A DNA stretch of 64,000 bases from Luoshenia tenuis (GTDB taxonomy: Bacteria; Bacillota; Clostridia; Christensenellales; GCA-900066905): the NCBI RefSeq assembly GCF_014384745.1, contig NZ_JACRSO010000001.1, positions 558,001 through 622,000 of the forward strand. Direction: 5' to 3'. Position numbers and translations under genes: made by a program. The notes beneath the pieces are model-generated. The model was given only the letters and a program-made list of their open reading frames with translations. It did no database searches and had not been told where the DNA came from. Below are positions 42,237 to 50,630 of the stretch, piece after piece; the stretch's first letter is position 1; every line of letters begins with the position of its first letter.

Positions 42237-42272
42237 TTGCCGTGCAGCAACAGATGCTGCACGGCAACTTTT
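42237..42272. terminator. Bidirectional terminator between the segment and vanW
   Basis: TTGCCGTGCAGCA pairs with TGCTGCACGGCAA around acaga, with cttttta on the right and A-rich complement on the other strand. Confidence 0.85.
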
Positions 42273-42295
42273 TACCCTCTTTTTCCTCTGCACCT

Positions 42296-43114
42296 TTAAT
42301 TGCGCCGCTCCACCGCCGTGCCCGCTGGCAATGGGTAGCCGATGCGGGTACAGCTTTTATACAGCAGCTTCTCCTCCAGCCCTTCTCCGGTAGACGGGTC
42401 CAGCCGGGCGCGGTACACGTCCGCCCGCTCGTAGACCTTGCCCTGTGTGGTAAAATAGCGCGGGCCGTCGATACGCAGGCAATAATCATACTGCGGCTTT
42501 TCACTGCACAGGATGCGCCCGCGGATCAGCTCATCCGGGAAATCCAGCAACAGCTGGTAGCTATGTTCCGTATCGTTGCGCACCTTGAGGTCGAGCCATC
42601 CTTCGGACACGGTGGCATCCACCCCCTCGGGCATGCCTGGCGCTGGAAAGTCCTTTACCGTATGGGGATGGCGTTCCACGATAGTCAACGGCGTGTGCAG
42701 CACCAGCCACAGCACCAGGTCGCTCAGCTGGCACAGCCCGCCGCCGTAAACCCCGCGTATCTTGCCGTCCACCAGGCTTAGCCCCGGCTTATAGGGCGTC
42801 TTTTTATCCGCGTAGCGGCACAGCATCCAAAAAGAATAGGTCTCCCCCGGCGCGATCACCAGAGTGTCCATGGTGGCGGCAGCCAGCTTCAGGTTATGCG
42901 CCTTATTGTATTGATAGGCGATGTCGTATCCGCTCTCAGGGTTGATCACGGTAAAGGCGTCCTCAAATACCGGGTAAGGCAGGCGGGTCTTGGCCAGTTG
43001 GGCGGCGTAACGGTTGCGGTCCAGCCGCATTTTGAGGTAAAAGCAGCGCTTTTTCTGCCAGCGCCGCAGCGGCAGTAAAAAGGGGAATAGCTGTGTCAGC
43101 CTTTTGCGGGCCAT
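42296..43114 (-). CDS. VanW family protein
   Basis: A 272-residue VanW protein. VanW accompanies some glycopeptide-resistance operons (vanB and vanG types) and many wall clusters, but its activity is unknown. Core signatures are present: APGETYSFW, GVYGGGLCQLSDLVLWLVLHT and VERHPHTV followed by VDATVS. There is no signal peptide beyond a short basic start. The ATG at 43114 follows AAGGAG at 10 bases; the frame is open far upstream into nhaC but that stretch is not VanW-like. It overlaps the 3' end of nhaC by 19 bases. Its last 46 codons are duplicated at 39138-39284. Confidence 0.9.
   Translation of the reverse strand: MARKRLTQLFPFLLPLRRWQKKRCFYLKMRLDRNRYAAQLAKTRLPYPVFEDAFTVINPESGYDIAYQYNKAHNLKLAAATMDTLVIAPGETYSFWMLCRYADKKTPYKPGLSLVDGKIRGVYGGGLCQLSDLVLWLVLHTPLTIVERHPHTVKDFPAPGMPEGVDATVSEGWLDLKVRNDTEHSYQLLLDFPDELIRGRILCSEKPQYDYCLRIDGPRYFTTQGKVYERADVYRARLDPSTGEGLEEKLLYKSCTRIGYPLPAGTAVERRN
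42303..42439 (-). repeat. Direct repeat DR-R inside the vanW 3' end
   Basis: 137 bases matching 39148-39284 with three mismatches; it forms the intact C-terminus of vanW. Confidence 0.93.
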
Positions 43115-44568
43115 CGTTTTTTCGCTCCTTTCGAACTTTGCTCCAGGCCGTCCTGCCGGCCGATCCCCAGGAAAATGCTGGCCAGCATCACCGCCAGCAT
43201 GGCAAAGGAATAAAACACGAATGGGGATACCTGCGCCGCCGTCAAAGGTGTGGCGGTATCCGCCGCAAAGCCAAGGGTGTAGACCATGGCCGGCGTCCAG
43301 GGCAGGCAATAACATAGGGTGTTGGACTGGGCATCCAGCAGATTTGCCGTGCGGTAGGGACTGATGCCCTGCTTTTTCGCCAGCGGCAGGGCAAAAGATG
43401 CGCCAATGGCCAGGATGGCCGGGGCGTTTAGCCCCATCAGCGCCGAGAGGGCGATCACCATCAGGCTGATGGTCAGCTCCGTACCCCTGGGGCCCTTGGC
43501 GACTCTGCCGATGAGGGCCAGCAGCCTTCGGTCTCCGCCGCCGGCGCGCATGATGGCCGTAGCCCCCGAGAGCAGCAGCGCCAGGATGCAGACCTGGATC
43601 ATCCCGCTGAGGCCCGATTGCAGCACCCCGCCTACGGCGCGGTCCAGCCCCTCCCCGGATACCGTGATCAGCGCCGGCAGGGCGGGCTGCGCCACATCGA
43701 TCTGGATAAAGTCCATCAGCCCCGCGCCCAGGGCCACTGCCACGCCAGCAACGATCCCGACCGTGGTGGCGATGACGATGTCCCCGCTCTTAGCCGCCAG
43801 ATAGATGGTGAGCAGCACCGGGATAAACATCAGCAGCGTCAGCGGGTTATAGCTTGTGGCCGTGGGATCACCCGTCCCCCCGGGCAGAAAAGCCGAAGCC
43901 AGGAAAATGGCCGCCAGCGTCAGCGCGCCGGCCACCAGCGCGTATTTGAGCCGCGAGCGCACTACGCCCGGCACGTCCACCCCCTGTGAGGTGGCCGAAC
44001 AGATGGTGGTATCCGATATAGGGGCCAGGTTATCCCCAAAGGCAGCGCCGGAGATGATGGCGCCCGCCAGGATGCCCGGGTGCGCCCCCAACGCCAGCCC
44101 CGCCGGATAGAGCACGCCCATCCCGGCGGCAATGGTGCCAAACCCCGTGCCCGAGGCGGTGGCGAATACCGCGGAGGCGATAAAGGCGATGGCGGAAAAC
44201 CACGCGCCACTTACGCCCGCGCCGGCCGCCAGCCCGGCTACTCCCGCGGCAAGGCCGCTGTCCCGCAGGATGCGGGAAAACACCCCGGCAAACAGCCAGC
44301 ATACCACCGGGGTGATCGCCTCCCGGCTGGCCATGCCCGAGATCAGCGTGGCGGCGTAGCGCCCCTTATCCTTTGCCAGGAAAAAGGGGAGCAGCAGCGC
44401 GATAAAGGCGGGCAGCCACAGCGCCCCATCGGATATCGAACCAAAGTGAAAGGTCGTCACCAATATCAGGGCGATAAAGATGATGTAGGGCAAAAAGCTC
44501 ATCCAGGGCCCGCCGTAAAAGGCCAGGCGTTCCTTTTGCGATGCCGGGGCGTTTTGGTTTGCGTCCAT
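43096..44568 (-). CDS. NhaC family Na+/H+ antiporter
   Basis: A 490-residue membrane protein of the NhaC/ion-transporter superfamily with about eleven to twelve helices. It shows FAGVFSRILRDSGLAAG, the ASGTGFGTIAAGMGVLYPAG region and the GAAFGDNLAPISDTTI motif typical of the family, which moves Na+ or organic anions in exchange for protons (malate/lactate for some members). The ATG at 44568 follows AAGGAGG; the frame is open 18 codons more without a ribosome site. It lies between the VanY/VanXY-type gene and vanW, 22 bases after the former, and is an unusual member of a van-like cluster. Confidence 0.9.
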   Translation of the reverse strand: MDANQNAPASQKERLAFYGGPWMSFLPYIIFIALILVTTFHFGSISDGALWLPAFIALLLPFFLAKDKGRYAATLISGMASREAITPVVCWLFAGVFSRILRDSGLAAGVAGLAAGAGVSGAWFSAIAFIASAVFATASGTGFGTIAAGMGVLYPAGLALGAHPGILAGAIISGAAFGDNLAPISDTTICSATSQGVDVPGVVRSRLKYALVAGALTLAAIFLASAFLPGGTGDPTATSYNPLTLLMFIPVLLTIYLAAKSGDIVIATTVGIVAGVAVALGAGLMDFIQIDVAQPALPALITVSGEGLDRAVGGVLQSGLSGMIQVCILALLLSGATAIMRAGGGDRRLLALIGRVAKGPRGTELTISLMVIALSALMGLNAPAILAIGASFALPLAKKQGISPYRTANLLDAQSNTLCYCLPWTPAMVYTLGFAADTATPLTAAQVSPFVFYSFAMLAVMLASIFLGIGRQDGLEQSSKGAKKRWPAKG

Positions 44569-44590
44569 CACGTTTCCTCCTTCTGGCGCT

Positions 44591-45154
44591 CTAGCGCGCC
44601 GTTTTGAGCAGCCGGGCAACATATTCCTCCAGCGTCAGGCCTTCTCGCGCCATCGCTTGGGCGTGCTCCGGGCCCACGTAGCGGAAGTGCCACGGCTCGT
44701 GGGCGATGCCGGTCACCGCCTCCTTATCCGCCGGATAACGCAATATAAAGCCGAATTCCGCCGCCCGGGCTTTGAATTGCCCGCAAATACCGCCATCGGG
44801 GAAGGCGGGACGGATAAAATCGATAGGGGGCTTATTCTCCCCTAGGTCGATGGCCAGCCCCGTTTCATGCTCGCTGTGACCGGGCAGCGCCACATACTTC
44901 CGGGTAAATTCCCGTCCGTTCTCCCGCAGCGAGGCGGCATAGATCGCCTCCTGCTCGCTGCGCGGGCGGTATCCGCTCACCGGCAGGATCTTCCCCACCC
45001 CGCCGATGGCCGCCAGCAGGCCGTTTAGCGCCTGTTGCGCTGCGCGGCACAGCAGGATGCCTGGATGCGCTGCGTCAACGGCTACCAGGTCCATGGGCTT
45101 GCCCACATAGGCATGGGCCGCGTTGACCAGCAACGGAATCTGTTCTTCTCTCAT
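44591..45154 (-). CDS. D-alanyl-D-alanine carboxypeptidase, VanY/VanXY type (M15B)
   Basis: A 187-residue zinc peptidase of the LAS family. The zinc and catalytic residues are SEHETGLAIDL (His96, Asp103) and HEPWHFRYVG (Glu153, His156). A conserved SGYRPRSEQEAIY precedes. There is no signal peptide, so it is cytoplasmic like VanXY of D-Ser-type clusters, which removes terminal D-Ala from UDP-muramyl-pentapeptide and cleaves D-Ala-D-Ala, rather than a secreted VanY. Its ATGA start overlaps the stop of the ligase gene, so the two are translationally coupled. Confidence 0.9.
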   Translation of the reverse strand: MREEQIPLLVNAAHAYVGKPMDLVAVDAAHPGILLCRAAQQALNGLLAAIGGVGKILPVSGYRPRSEQEAIYAASLRENGREFTRKYVALPGHSEHETGLAIDLGENKPPIDFIRPAFPDGGICGQFKARAAEFGFILRYPADKEAVTGIAHEPWHFRYVGPEHAQAMAREGLTLEEYVARLLKTAR

Positions 45155-46212
45155 GGGCGCACCGCCTCTGCAAGGATACGGTCCAGCATTTCAGAAAACG
45201 AGATGCCGGCCGCCTCCAGCATTTTGGGGAAGCGGCTGGCCGCCGTCATCCCCGGCAGGGTGTTCACCTCGTTAAAGACGATCTCCCCCTTGGGGGTCAA
45301 AAACAGGTCTACCCGCGCAAATCCACGGCAATCCAGGGCGCGGTAGACCTGTGCGGCCGTGTTCTGGATGCGCTGGGCCGTATCTGCATCCAGCCGGGCA
45401 GGCGTGTGCACCTTGGCGGTAGAGCGGTGGTACTTTTCGCCATAGTCCAGAAACCCATCTGCCAGCTCGATCTCATCCACCACGCCCATCGTCAGCGCGC
45501 CGCCCCGGCCCAGGATGGCGCAGCCCACCTCAAAGCCCGGCACCGCCGCCTCCAGCACCACTTTATCGTCCTGTTCCAGGGCCTCCCGCACGGCACAAGC
45601 GAGTGCCGCGGGGTTTTCTACCTGCGTGATCCCCAGCGACGAGCCGCCCCGCGCCGGTTTGCAAAACAGCGGGTACCCCACCGCCCGGCCAGAGCGCGCC
45701 CAGTGTTCCGGCCTGTCCTCTTTAAAGATGACCTCGCTGCGCGGGACTGCCACGCCGCTTTGCGCGGCCACGCGGTGAGCCAGGTCCTTATCCATCCCCA
45801 GGGCGCTGGAGAGCACGCCGCACCCGGCGTAGGGGATGCCCGCCAGCTCCAGCAAGCCCTGCACGGTGCCGTCCTCCCCATTTTTGCCGTGCAGCATGGG
45901 CAGCGCCACATCTACAGCTACCTGGCTGGGCCCCGCCGGCCCCCACTCCATCAGCGCGCCGGTCTCGTGCCCCGGGAGCACCACTACCGGGTGGCAGAGC
46001 GGATCCTGCAACCAGGTATCCCGGGGGATCTTTTCAATGCCGCCCTCATAGCGCATCCACTGCCCCTGCCGGGTGATGCCGATGGGCACCGGCAGATAGC
46101 GCTCTCCATCCAGATGTTGCAATACCGCATAGGCGGATTGCAGTGAAATAGCATATTCCGAAGAACAGCCGCCAAACAAAACCGCAACCTTTAATTTTTC
46201 AGTCTTCTCCAT
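45151..46212 (-). CDS. D-alanine--D-X ligase, VanG-like (probable D-Ala:D-Ser)
   Basis: A 353-residue ATP-grasp ligase joining D-Ala to a second D-amino acid for the peptidoglycan stem. The N-terminus LFGGCSSEYAISLQSAYAV and HGKNGEDGTVQGLLELAGIPYAG are close to VanG-type sequences as I know them. The substrate-loop reads FLDYGEKYHRSTAK with EKY at 259-261; EKY is a motif I recall for D-Ala:D-Ser ligases, whereas housekeeping Ddl usually has YxAKY. The C-terminal metal site is FARVDLFL and FNEVNTLPGMT. It could still be a D-Ala:D-Ala ligase. It leads a minus-strand operon with VanXY-type peptidase, NhaC and VanW. Confidence 0.82.
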   Translation of the reverse strand: MEKTEKLKVAVLFGGCSSEYAISLQSAYAVLQHLDGERYLPVPIGITRQGQWMRYEGGIEKIPRDTWLQDPLCHPVVVLPGHETGALMEWGPAGPSQVAVDVALPMLHGKNGEDGTVQGLLELAGIPYAGCGVLSSALGMDKDLAHRVAAQSGVAVPRSEVIFKEDRPEHWARSGRAVGYPLFCKPARGGSSLGITQVENPAALACAVREALEQDDKVVLEAAVPGFEVGCAILGRGGALTMGVVDEIELADGFLDYGEKYHRSTAKVHTPARLDADTAQRIQNTAAQVYRALDCRGFARVDLFLTPKGEIVFNEVNTLPGMTAASRFPKMLEAAGISFSEMLDRILAEAVRP

Positions 46213-46411
46213 TTATTCGTTCCTTTCTTCAAAACGGGGCCTACAGGCTCCGGGCTTTCAAACAGGTTCCATTCTAGAGCCCAGGTTTTAAGTCCAGCTT
46301 ATCAATTTCTTAAGATTCTCTTAGTTTTCGGCCGCCCTCTTTCCGCGTTTCGCCGGCGCCGTATGGGCGCTGTATAAACGCTGTGATACCCACGCGCCCT
46401 ATAAAGGCAAA

Positions 46412-46441
46412 TTGACAAATGCACCCCAAGCGCATTAAACT
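46412..46441 (+). promoter_or_regulatory. Promoter of the LacI-type regulator gene
   Basis: TTGACA, 18 bases, TAAACT, about 55 bases upstream of the start. The remainder of 46213-46411 shows no gene. Confidence 0.6.
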
Positions 46442-46494
46442 AATAACAAGTATAAAGAGTTTATCAATAGTCTTTTAAGATAGGAGAAATTTCC

Positions 46495-47529
46495 TTGGCC
46501 AGTATTTATGACGTTGCGAAATTAGCCGGCGTATCCCCCAGCACCGTCTCTTTGGTGCTCTCCGGCCGTGGCGAGCAGGCGCGCATCTCGGTTGCGACCC
46601 GGCAGCGGGTAAACGTAGCGGCCCAGCAGCTGCACTACCGGCCCAATATCTCGGCCAGGCGGCTGCGCTCGGCCTCCTCCCGCAGTCCGGATTATGTGAT
46701 CGCGTTGTTTTGCGTCATGGATATCCGGGCGATGACCATGGGACGGATGCTGATGGGCCTGCAGCAGGCCATGCTGGAGCAAACCCGGGATATCGAGCTG
46801 ATGGTACAGCCCTATATGAGCGGAGAGCTGGCTAAACTGCACTGTTGGGATGTGGCCAGCGCCTTTGACGGGGCCATCATCGCCAACGCCTCTGTGCAGG
46901 ATCTGGAACAGATGGAGCAGCGCGACCCTCAGGTGCCCATCGTACTGTTCCAGCGCCAGTCAAAGCGTTTCAGTACGGTACTCAGCGATAACGAGGCGGT
47001 AGGCCGGGTATCCGCCCAGCTGTTTGCCGCCCATGGGCGCAGGCATGCGGCCGTGGTGTTGCCCCAGCCCGAAGCCTTTGGCAGTACTACCCGCCTGCAA
47101 TACTTCCTGGATGAGGCCAAACGGCTGAATCTGTCTGTAGCGCCCGAGCATATCGTAAACGATGAGATGACCATGGCGGGCGGCCACCGCGCCATGGAGG
47201 CGCTGCTGCACACCGGGCAGATGCCGGATGCGGTATTCTTTATCTCAGACCTGATGGCCGCTGGCGCTCTGCCGGTACTGGACGAGGCGGGCATCCGGGT
47301 CCCCCAGCAGATGGACATCCTCTGCCATGGAGATAACGAGGTGGACAGCTTTACCAAACCCACCCTCTCCACCACCCGCATGCCGGTGGAAGAGATCACT
47401 GGCAAATGCATGGAGCTGCTGCTGGAGCTTATCGAGAGTAAGGATCCGACGCCCCGCAGCATCATGCTGGATGCGCCGCTGATCATCCGCCAGTCCTGTC
47501 CAGGCTTTCCGGAGGGGACGCAGGGGTAA
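46495..47529 (+). CDS. LacI family transcriptional regulator
   Basis: A 344-residue repressor. Residues 1-57 form the LacI helix-turn-helix and hinge (SIYDVAKLAGVSPSTVSLVLSG), followed by a periplasmic-binding-protein-like sensor domain. The start is a TTG behind GGAGA. It converges on the D-galactonate operon, so it is a good candidate for its control, but a matching operator was not identified. The sugar ligand is unknown. Confidence 0.9.
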   Translation: MASIYDVAKLAGVSPSTVSLVLSGRGEQARISVATRQRVNVAAQQLHYRPNISARRLRSASSRSPDYVIALFCVMDIRAMTMGRMLMGLQQAMLEQTRDIELMVQPYMSGELAKLHCWDVASAFDGAIIANASVQDLEQMEQRDPQVPIVLFQRQSKRFSTVLSDNEAVGRVSAQLFAAHGRRHAAVVLPQPEAFGSTTRLQYFLDEAKRLNLSVAPEHIVNDEMTMAGGHRAMEALLHTGQMPDAVFFISDLMAAGALPVLDEAGIRVPQQMDILCHGDNEVDSFTKPTLSTTRMPVEEITGKCMELLLELIESKDPTPRSIMLDAPLIIRQSCPGFPEGTQG

Positions 47530-47543
47530 GCGGAGACCAAATA

Positions 47544-47577
47544 AAAAAGAGGAAGGGGTCATATCCTTCCTCTTTTT
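47544..47577 (+). terminator. Terminator after the LacI gene
   Basis: AAAAAGAGGAAGG pairs with CCTTCCTCTTTTT around ggtcatat. Confidence 0.9.
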
Positions 47578-47610
47578 CAAACGTTTGGCCGCGCAAAGCT
47601 GTATATAGAA

Positions 47611-47643
47611 AAAAGCCTTTGCCCGTTATGGGCAAAGGCTTTT
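47611..47643 (-). terminator. Terminator after the galactonate dehydratase gene
   Basis: AAAAGCCTTTGCCC-gttat-GGGCAAAGGCTTTT, symmetrical and usable on either strand; it lies just past the end of the minus-strand operon. Confidence 0.88.
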
Positions 47644-47663
47644 CTTCTTACGCCAGGTTATCC

Positions 47664-48809
47664 TCACCATTCAGCCACTACGCCATCCTTCGTGCGCCAC
47701 ACGGGGTTGCGCCAGCGGTGGCCCTGTTTTGCGGCGGCGCGGATCTTCTCCTCATTCATCTCGATCCCCAGCCCCGGCGCGCTGGGCAGGGCTACGGCGC
47801 CATCTGAATAGCCGAAAACACCCGGGTCCGCCAGATAATCCAGCATATCCGTCCCCTGGTTATAGTGGATGCCCAGGCTCTGCTCCTGAATAAAGGCGTT
47901 GGGCGTGCAAAAGTCCAACTGCAACGAGGCCGCCAGTGCGATGGGCCCCAATGGACAGTGGGGCGCCACGGCGATATCGTAGGTCTCGGCCATGGCCGCG
48001 ATCTTGCGCACCTCCCAAATGCCGCCGGCATGGCAAAGGTCCGGCTGGATAATATCCACATTTCCGCTGGCCAGCAGCTGCTTAAAGCCCCAGCGGGTAT
48101 ACATCCGCTCTCCCGTGGCGATGGGGATCCGGCTGACGCGCTTGATCTCCGCCAACGCCTCGTTATTCTCGGGCAGCACGGGTTCCTCTATAAACATGGG
48201 CCGGAAGGGCTCCAGCTCTTTGATGAGGATGTTGGCCATGGTCTTATGCACCCGGCCATGGAAATCCACCCCCACGCCGATCTCGTACCCCACCGCCTCG
48301 CGGATGGCAGCCATGCGGGCCACGGCCTCATCCACCTTGCGGTAGCTGTCGATAAAGGCCATCTCCTCGGTGCCGTTCATCTTGACCGCTTTATAGCCCG
48401 CCTCTACCTTTTCTCTGGCGTCCTGCGCGGCAGTGGAGGCCCTATCCCCGCCGATCCAGACGTATACCGGCATGCGCTCGCGCACAGGGCCGCCCATCAA
48501 CTCGTACACCGGCACGCCCAGCGCCTTGCCCTTAATATCCCACAGCGCCTGTTCAATGCCGGAAATGGCGCTGGTCAGGATCGGCCCGCCCCGGTAAAAG
48601 CCGCCCCGGTACAGGGTCTGAAACATATCCTCAATGCGGATCTCCTTTCCCAGGAGATAGTCGCTCATCTCCTCCACCGCGGTTTTAACGGTATCGGCCC
48701 GTCCCTCTACCACCGGCTCGCCCCATCCGGTCAGCCCCTCGTCGGTGGTGACCTTTAAAAACAGCCAGCGTGGCGGCACCTGGAACAGCTCCATGCTCCG
48801 GATCTTCAT
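47664..48809 (-). CDS. dgoD: D-galactonate dehydratase
   Basis: Enolase-superfamily dehydratase turning D-galactonate into 2-keto-3-deoxygalactonate in the DeLey-Doudoroff pathway. The 381-residue protein is close to E. coli DgoD along its length: [49 protein letters not shown], the metal ligands in [20 protein letters not shown] and [11 protein letters not shown], and the [12 protein letters not shown] segment with its catalytic His. It ends DGVVAEW as in DgoD. It lies 23 bases after the aldolase gene on the same transcript. Confidence 0.93.
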   Translation of the reverse strand: MKIRSMELFQVPPRWLFLKVTTDEGLTGWGEPVVEGRADTVKTAVEEMSDYLLGKEIRIEDMFQTLYRGGFYRGGPILTSAISGIEQALWDIKGKALGVPVYELMGGPVRERMPVYVWIGGDRASTAAQDAREKVEAGYKAVKMNGTEEMAFIDSYRKVDEAVARMAAIREAVGYEIGVGVDFHGRVHKTMANILIKELEPFRPMFIEEPVLPENNEALAEIKRVSRIPIATGERMYTRWGFKQLLASGNVDIIQPDLCHAGGIWEVRKIAAMAETYDIAVAPHCPLGPIALAASLQLDFCTPNAFIQEQSLGIHYNQGTDMLDYLADPGVFGYSDGAVALPSAPGLGIEMNEEKIRAAAKQGHRWRNPVWRTKDGVVAEW

Positions 48810-48832
48810 CTATATCCCCCCATATTTTATTT

Positions 48833-49519
48833 TCAGTTGTTTTCTTTCAGGATCCGCACCAGCTCCTGCGCGCTGCGCCGCAGTTTGCCCCAGTCCCCCG
48901 CGCGGATAGCGCCCCTGTCGCACAGCGCGCCGCCCATTCCGATGCCGGCTGCGCCCGCCTTCATATAGCTGTCCATATTCTCGGGCTTGATGCCGCCCAC
49001 GGCGATGATCTTCAGATCCGGCAGCGGCGCGCGGATGGCCTTGAGGTAATCCGGCCCCATGTTGCCCACGGGGAAGAGTTTGACCGCCGGCGCCCCCGCC
49101 TTGACGGCCGCCACGATCTCGCTGGGCGTAAATACCCCCGGCAGGGGCACGCATCCCAGTTCGATAGCGCAGTCCACCACCTCCGGGTCAAAATTCGGGG
49201 CGATGAGGTACCCAGCGCCGCTTTGCGCAGCCTCCCTGGCCTGCTGGGTGGTCACCACCGTGCCCGCGCCCAGATACACCTGCTCGCCAAAGCCCTCCTT
49301 CAGCGCGCGGATGCCTTTTAAGGTATCCTCATAGCGCTCGGGATGGTACTGCGCATCCGGCAGGGCCACTTCTACCATCCGCAGTCCGCCTTCACACAGC
49401 GCCTCCACAGTGGGTAACAGGTATTTAGATTCCACGCCGCGCAGGATCGCGATGATCTTATGCTTGTCCAGCTCCTGTAAAAAGCGGTCATTTACCGCCT
49501 CTCGGTTCTCTTTTCTCAT
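48833..49519 (-). CDS. dgoA: 2-dehydro-3-deoxy-6-phosphogalactonate/gluconate aldolase
   Basis: KDPG/KDPGal aldolase of 228 residues that cleaves the phosphorylated keto-deoxy acid to pyruvate and glyceraldehyde 3-phosphate. The catalytic Glu is in MVEVALPDA and the Schiff-base Lys in PAVKLFPVGNMG, with the IIAVGGIKPEN phosphate site. The neighbouring galactonate dehydratase favours KDPGal as substrate, though the gluconate route is also possible. The ATG at 49519 follows AAGGAG at 10 bases. A keto-deoxy-galactonate kinase, needed between the two, is not in the window. A -10-like TATAAT lies at 49574-49579 on the minus strand. Confidence 0.87.
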   Translation of the reverse strand: MRKENREAVNDRFLQELDKHKIIAILRGVESKYLLPTVEALCEGGLRMVEVALPDAQYHPERYEDTLKGIRALKEGFGEQVYLGAGTVVTTQQAREAAQSGAGYLIAPNFDPEVVDCAIELGCVPLPGVFTPSEIVAAVKAGAPAVKLFPVGNMGPDYLKAIRAPLPDLKIIAVGGIKPENMDSYMKAGAAGIGMGGALCDRGAIRAGDWGKLRRSAQELVRILKENN

Positions 49520-49800
49520 GCTTAAGCCTCTCCTTATCTGCTTTAAATTGCTCGCCCGGCTCATTTCCTACTTATTATACCGCGTTTGCACCCAAGCGGG
49601 AACCATCTATCTTTATGCTTCGTAGATTTTCGCGGGTTGTAAAGGCATAAACAGGATGCAAAATGCTACCCAAACCGGATAGCAGTTCGCATCGCCTATC
49701 AAGCACCATGCAGCTTAAACCGGCACCAGCGCACAACAACCTGTGTACAGGAAAAGCGCCGGCCTCTTGAAGGCTGGCGTCCGCGTTTCGCTCCTGGCCC

Positions 49801-50559
49801 TTATTCGGGCGCTTCCCGGCCGATGGCATCCACGCAGCTTTTCAGCCGCGCATAAGTTTCTTCGTCTACCTTGCCGGAGGCATAGATCTGCTGATCCTTC
49901 TGGAACTGGCGCACGGTCCTTTCCAGATAGCTGCCAAACCGCCCGTCCGTCCCGCCGGGCTGATAGCCCAGGTCCTCCAGCATCAGCTGTACCTTTTGTA
50001 CGTCGCTGCCCACATCGCCATTGCGCATCAGGCGAAAGGGCGGGTTATCGTGCTTAATCGTCACCCACGCGCCGTAGGGGACAATTTTATAAAGCTCGCG
50101 CACATCCTGATTTTTCATGCGGATGCAGCCGTGAGAGGCATTGCTCTTGCCCACGAACCAGGGCTCTACCGTGCCGTGGATGCCGTATTTACCCCAGGGC
50201 ACGTTGATGCCCAGCCAGGCGCCGCCAAACCCCTCGCCCCAGTTGCCCTTATCCACCACCTTAAAGGTGCCGATGGGCGAGGGACTCTCCCGCGCCCCGC
50301 CGGATACCGGGTAGGTCTTGATGCATTCGCCCCCATGCCATACCTCCAGGGTATGCGCATCCAGGTCCACCTTCAGGTGCCAATCCACCTTGGGCCCTTC
50401 CGCGCTGGACATCTCCGCCTGCTCAGGCGCAAAATCCCGCGCAAAAAAGGCGTGGTGCATGTTTTGCAGCCCATAAAGCGCCCCCCATAATAGCAGCGCT
50501 GCGCCCAGCAGGCAGCCCATGCACAGCAATAGTTTTTTGAGCGAGATCACTTTGAGCAT
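49801..50559 (-). CDS. L,D-transpeptidase with peptidoglycan-binding domain
   Basis: A membrane-anchored YkuD-type transpeptidase that makes 3-3 crosslinks or attaches proteins to the wall. The 252-residue product has a signal-anchor helix at about 10-30, the YkuD domain with IHGTVEP and the active-site SHGCIRM (Cys near 145), and a C-terminal PG_binding_1 domain (RNGDVGSDVQKVQLMLEDLGYQPGG). The ATG at 50559 follows GGAG at 9 bases; a TTG two codons earlier is less likely. It stands between the dgo operon and a TIM-barrel gene 71 bases upstream. Confidence 0.93.
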   Translation of the reverse strand: MLKVISLKKLLLCMGCLLGAALLLWGALYGLQNMHHAFFARDFAPEQAEMSSAEGPKVDWHLKVDLDAHTLEVWHGGECIKTYPVSGGARESPSPIGTFKVVDKGNWGEGFGGAWLGINVPWGKYGIHGTVEPWFVGKSNASHGCIRMKNQDVRELYKIVPYGAWVTIKHDNPPFRLMRNGDVGSDVQKVQLMLEDLGYQPGGTDGRFGSYLERTVRQFQKDQQIYASGKVDEETYARLKSCVDAIGREAPE

Positions 50560-50630
50560 ACCCAAAATCTCCGCCTTTCCCCATTATCCCATGGTATTCA
50601 AGGATATGGGGCATGAGGGGGAAATATGCG

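Larger units (their letters stand above)
39285..42439. mobile_element. Probable inserted segment between direct repeats
   Basis: The segment between the two vanW 3' ends, plus the right copy, has lower G+C by eye than the flanks and carries three genes unrelated to the wall cluster: a membrane LuxR-type regulator, a lipoprotein and a four-helix membrane protein. If it was inserted at the vanW 3' end, the right repeat restored the vanW reading frame, as integrating elements do at gene ends. No integrase or transposase is seen, so it could be a defective or passenger element, or the product of a duplication with insertion. Confidence 0.45.

Noticed and set aside
39285..42302. Transposase or integrase within the segment
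   Set aside because: All frames were read; none shows a DDE, serine or tyrosine recombinase motif.
46213..46494. vanRS-type two-component genes or vanT near the ligase
   Set aside because: The upstream gap is too short and the next gene is a LacI regulator with no kinase or racemase motif.
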